Part shown: one piece after another, positions 30,722 through 33,758 of the stretch
Numbering within the stretch: position 1 is the first letter of the stretch
How the letters are laid out: each line of letters opens with the position of its first letter
NCBI GenBank assembly: GCA_902790525.1
Contig: CADASI010000052.1
Coordinates: forward strand, 1-33,758
Direction: 5' to 3'
Length of the DNA stretch: 33,758 nucleotides
Source: an uncultured Eubacteriales bacterium
Lineage (GTDB): Bacteria; Bacillota; Clostridia; Christensenellales; Aristaeellaceae
Translations under genes and position numbers: made by a program
The notes under the pieces: model-generated
Told to the model about the DNA's origin: nothing
The model's database searches: none
The model's input: only the letters and a program-made list of their open reading frames with translations

Positions 30722-31798
30722 GGAACAGGTAACAGGCTGCCAGCATCGTACCAGATTCGCGCCAGTATTTCTCGCTCCCGTACCGGCTGATCACTCTCGG
30801 ATGGTCGTGGTTTTCCAGATACAGGGCATTCCACGCCTTCCCCGCCAGCGCATACTGCCACCGGGAGAAGGCGCGCTTCAACTTGGCCAGCCAAAAGCCG
30901 TGATGGACGAACTCCGTCAAAAAGCAGTCGGCCATCATCGTGTCAAACTGGATCATCATATCCAGCACCCGATCTTCGCCCGTCAGATATCGCAGGGCGG
31001 TCTTCACAGGGGTCATTGGCGCTTCCCCGATCTGGATCGCGCCGTATTCCCGGGCGACCTCCCGGAACTCTTTCAGGTAGGTTAACAGGTTCGGTCCGTC
31101 CTTGTAGAAGGGAAGACCGTTGATGGCGGGCAGGAACGGTATGCCGTCCGGCAGCTGTGGGTGCTTTGAGATGTAGGTGATGACGTCCTCGCGAAAGCCG
31201 TCCACGCCCATGTCCAGCCAGAAGCGCATGATGCCCTTGACTTCCTCGCGCACCTTTGGGTTGTCCATGTTCAGGTCCGGCTGTTTCTTTGCGAACACGT
31301 GCAGGTAATACTGTTCCCGCAAATCGTCGTATTCCCAGGCCAGGCCCTCAAACTGGCTGAACCAGTTGTTGGGCGGGCGTTTGGCGCGCCGCTTCCACTT
31401 TGGATCGCGCCAGATATAGTAGTCGCTGTACGGGTTGTCCTTTCCCTTCCGGCTCTCCAAAAACCACGGGTGCTCGTCGGAAGTATGGTTGATGACCAGG
31501 TCCAGGATCACCTTCAGCCCGAGGCCGTGGGCCTTTTGAAGTACCTTTTTGAACTGTGCCAGGTCGCCGTAATCCGGGTGGATGTTTCTGTAATCAGAGA
31601 TATCGTAGCCATAGTCTGCGTTGGGGGACGGGTAGATGGGGCTGAACCAGATGCCGTCCACCCCAAGCGTCTTTATGTATTCCAGCTTGTCATAGACGCC
31701 GTACAGATCCCCGATCCCGTCTCCATTCCCGTCGCAGAAGCTGCGGATCCAGATCTGATAGAAGGACATGCTGCGAAAATCATACTGCTTCACGCCGG

Positions 31799-33196
31799 TC
31801 ATCCCTTTCGACTGGATCCATGTTCCCGATGAATGTCATCTGAAACCCTGCCCAAGAATTGCCCCAGGTTCTCCTCGGCCTCCTGGATGTTCTCCATCAT
31901 GCCAACGGCAGTTTCCTTGAAATCGTTGAAAAGTTCCTTTCGGATGCGTCTGCGTTGCTCCTGTTTTTCCATGCTCCAGGCTGTCAGGGACACCAGATAG
32001 TCCGCCAGGAGCTTCTTTTTCTTTGGCAGCATTCCCTGGCGCTTCTCTTCCAGAATACACTGGTAGCGGTCATATGCGCTCGACACACAGTCCCGCCACG
32101 AGAGATAGATTTCATCCATGGCATGTGCCCCCACCGCGTGCAGATGATCCAAGTCGCCACACGCTCCTTTGAGCAGTGCCGCCATCGCCTCCGGCGTCTG
32201 TTGAATGACAAAGCCGTTGCACCCGTCCGTGATGCCCTCGGCGGCGCACGAGCCTTCGATCAACACGCTGGCCAGCCCGCAGGCCGCGGCCTCCCGCACC
32301 ACCAGTCCATTGGTGTCAAAGGTGGACGGAAACAGGAACAGATCCGCGCGGGTATTCCAGGCCCGCAGTGCGTCCCGGTCATAGATGGGCCCGGTGAAGA
32401 TGCATTTCCCTGCGATCCCGAGCTCTGACGCCTTTTGTTCCAGCAGAGCCTGGTCGGGCCCCTTTCCCACGAACACCATGCGGAAGTCCTGCCCGGCGTC
32501 GGACAGCAGCTTCAGCGCGTCCAGAATCAGCGGTAGGCCCTTATAGGTCATCATGCGCCCCACGAACAGGAACATCGGCACGCCTTTGGGCAAGTCGTAG
32601 CCCTTGGTGACCTCGGCGACCGACGCTGCGTCGACCCGGCCCCTTTCAAAGTCCACGCCGTTGTTCATGACGCGGTATTCACCTTGGTAGCCCAACGCCT
32701 TCAGGCTTTCTCCCGCACCGCGGCTGACCACCCAGACGTCGTCGCAGGCCTCTATATTGCTCACCATGGCTCGGATGCTCTCCTGCGCCGCCAGTTTGGA
32801 TTTTACTGCCCTCTCGATGTCGATATCGTATTTCGTGTGATAGGTGAAGACGACCGGTGCGTCGACCTGCTCCCGGAGAATCCTGGCCATAATGGTCGCA
32901 GACGCGGGGCAATGGGTGTGAATGATATCCGGCGCAAAACCAGCCAACTCCGACATGGGCTTTTCTGTGAAGGGGTTGCCGGTGCGGTATCCATTAGTCA
33001 CGGCAGCCGTGTTGAAGCTCTGATACGGCACGATGCGATAGGGATAGACGCTGTAATCGGCATCCGGATATCTCGGTGTTCCCACGATGACCTCCGCGCC
33101 ATGATCTGTGGTCAGGTAGTTGGCGTAATTCATCACTACGTTGACAACACCGTCGATGACCGGAGCAAACGAATCGTTCAGCAGGCAAATCTTCAT
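31799..33196 (-). CDS. GT4 family glycosyltransferase
   Basis: A 465-residue GT-B enzyme from ATG 33196 (MKICLLNDSFAPVIDGVVNV), with GGGAGAG upstream; the frame opens earlier but without support. The acceptor half has DIIHTHCPASATI and VFTYHTKYDID. The donor half has FLFVGRMMTYKGLPLILDAL, FVGKGPD and LFLFPSTFDTNGLVVREAAACGLAS, the GT4 EX7E region with Asp in the first position. The C-terminal ~90 residues are basic, helical and glutamine/lysine-rich. It resembles clostridial transferases that make glucosyl-diacylglycerol, but a soluble-sugar acceptor cannot be excluded. It is coupled by a four-base overlap to the GH13 gene, suggesting alpha-glucan or glycolipid work. Confidence 0.88.
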   Translation of the reverse strand: MKICLLNDSFAPVIDGVVNVVMNYANYLTTDHGAEVIVGTPRYPDADYSVYPYRIVPYQSFNTAAVTNGYRTGNPFTEKPMSELAGFAPDIIHTHCPASATIMARILREQVDAPVVFTYHTKYDIDIERAVKSKLAAQESIRAMVSNIEACDDVWVVSRGAGESLKALGYQGEYRVMNNGVDFERGRVDAASVAEVTKGYDLPKGVPMFLFVGRMMTYKGLPLILDALKLLSDAGQDFRMVFVGKGPDQALLEQKASELGIAGKCIFTGPIYDRDALRAWNTRADLFLFPSTFDTNGLVVREAAACGLASVLIEGSCAAEGITDGCNGFVIQQTPEAMAALLKGACGDLDHLHAVGAHAMDEIYLSWRDCVSSAYDRYQCILEEKRQGMLPKKKKLLADYLVSLTAWSMEKQEQRRRIRKELFNDFKETAVGMMENIQEAEENLGQFLGRVSDDIHREHGSSRKG

Positions 33197-33232
33197 CGCA
33201 TTCTCTCCCACTTCTGTTTGTGGCGAAACCAA

Positions 33233-33266
33233 CAAAATCCCGCCAGCAGCATAACCACTGGCGGGA
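33233..33266 (-). terminator. Terminator of hsp20
   Basis: On the minus strand TCCCGCCAG pairs with CTGGCGGGA, followed by TTTTG. It lies 12 bases after the hsp20 stop. Confidence 0.8.
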
Positions 33267-33277
33267 AATCGGCCTGT

Positions 33278-33724
33278 TTACCCTTCGATCATGATAACCT
33301 TTTTCTCAGGGAGCTTCTTTTCTTCCTTCTTGGGGATATTCAGGCTAAGTACGCCATGCTCCAGCTTTGCGCCGATGTCAGCTTCTGTGAGTGCGTCGCC
33401 CACATAGAAGCTCCTCTGCATCGTACCAGCCCAGCGCTCCTGCCGGATGACTTTGCCCTTCTTTGAGGTCTCGTCTTTATCGAGGCCCTTCGAGGCGGTC
33501 ACGGTCAGGTAGCCGTTCTGCAGCTCCAGCGTGATATCTTCCTTCTTGAAGCCCGGCAGATCAATGTCTACTTCGTAGTGATCCTCGTGCTCATGCACAT
33601 CGGTCTTCATTTCGCGGGCGGCGTTCCTGCCATAAAGTTTGCGATCCATCCGCCGCATCTCACGATCCCAGTCACCAAAGAACTCGTCAAACAGATTCTC
33701 ACCAAAGATACTCGGCATCAACAT
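33278..33724 (-). CDS. Hsp20/alpha-crystallin small heat shock protein
   Basis: A 148-residue holdase chaperone that binds unfolding proteins in the cytoplasm. The N-terminal arm MLMPSIFGENLFDEFFGDWDRE is followed by the alpha-crystallin domain (about 40-135), with HYEVDIDLPGFKKEDITLEL, YLTVTASK and FYVGDALTEADIGAKLEHGVLSLNIPK. The C-terminal tail is KKEEKKLPEKKVIMIEG. The G-V-L-x-L-x-I-P signature is complete. AAAGGAGG lies before the ATG. It is followed by its own terminator, so it is separate from the glycosyltransferase gene. The promoter lies outside the window, so heat-shock control elements cannot be judged. Confidence 0.96.
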   Translation of the reverse strand: MLMPSIFGENLFDEFFGDWDREMRRMDRKLYGRNAAREMKTDVHEHEDHYEVDIDLPGFKKEDITLELQNGYLTVTASKGLDKDETSKKGKVIRQERWAGTMQRSFYVGDALTEADIGAKLEHGVLSLNIPKKEEKKLPEKKVIMIEG

Positions 33725-33758
33725 AACTCTTACCTCCTTTGACCCTCTTGCGCTGGTC

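Larger units (their letters stand above)
30081..31802 (-). pseudogene. GH13 alpha-glucosidase/oligo-1,6-glucosidase with two frameshifting duplications
   Basis: Joined across frames it is about 560 residues of a GH13 (alpha-amylase family) enzyme that cleaves alpha-glucosidic bonds. The first frame holds the whole catalytic barrel: SFYQIWIRSFCDGNGDGIGD, DLVINHTSDEH, GFREDVI (nucleophile D206), IGEAP (acid E260) and NHDHPRV (D333). At FQQGTPFI the frame breaks at a 20-bp tandem duplication (30682-30721). The next part, YQGQEIGMTNIRLSSIDQYK to VNPNYTQI, is in another frame and breaks again at a 25-bp duplication (30411-30460). The rest (NVEQEERDPDSILNFYRRCL) returns to the first frame, since 20+25 is 45. 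The ATG overlaps the glycosyltransferase stop (ATGA), so translation is coupled. Loss of the C-terminal domain would likely inactivate it; assembly error is an alternative. Confidence 0.9.

Overview
The window looks like a piece of a high-GC genome from class Clostridia (Firmicutes), probably a gut or other anaerobic lineage. The evidence is the Firmicutes gene order rimP-nusA-ylxR-ylxQ-infB, an efp gene next to an Xaa-Pro peptidase, a CD1247-type acidic protein, a LacI-like/GGDEF fusion, strong GGAGG ribosome binding sites and TTGNNN-17-TATAAT promoters. No finer assignment is possible from sequence alone.

Layout. 1-4.8 kb (minus): 5' part of infB, ylxQ, ylxR, nusA, a frameshifted rimP behind a leader with a terminator-like hairpin, then murA and a small zinc-ribbon gene. 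5.0-8.9 kb (plus): an operon of an alpha/beta-hydrolase-fold protein without the usual nucleophile, a SpoU-type RNA methyltransferase, a UPF0340/YwlG protein and a heparinase II/III-like protein, closed by a strong two-way terminator. 8.9-12.8 kb (minus): PhoB/PhoR-like response regulator and kinase followed by an exported, degenerate polysaccharide-deacetylase/peptidoglycan-binding protein. 13.1-15.6 kb (plus): cytoplasmic sugar-binding-fold/GGDEF sensor and a membrane protein. 15.6-18.6 kb (minus): secreted metallo-beta-lactamase-fold protein with Ig-like domains, a 7-bp tandem repeat array, and an aroE-like gene. 18.9-21.2 kb (minus): lone type IV pilin-like protein, a free-standing protein made of four helicase-associated repeats, and a serine recombinase. 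21.4-22.9 kb (plus): glycogen synthase with a broken 5' end. 23.1-25.4 kb (minus): CD1247-type protein, efp, Xaa-Pro peptidase. 25.6 kb: tRNA-Arg(ACG). 25.8-30 kb: a patchwork of different composition (HTH/zinc protein, 5'-truncated UvrD-like helicase, ECF sigma/anti-sigma pair, metallophosphoesterase, small overlapping ORFs). 30-33.7 kb (minus): hsp20, a GT4 glycosyltransferase and a coupled GH13 glucosidase gene carrying two frameshifting duplications.

The most unusual features are not protein families. First, there is a dense population of short repeats. These include heptanucleotide tandem repeats (CTCTGYA, CCCTACT, AGGCAAN) and modular palindromes (GTAGGGRCG type and a three-hairpin type). 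They repeatedly sit exactly on gene ends and supply or contain the stop codon. Second, three perfect short tandem duplications (46, 20 and 25 bp) and one inferred deletion each break a reading frame. These are either real reversible mutations, gene decay, or assembly error; only reads can tell. No clearly new multi-gene defence or biosynthetic system was seen.
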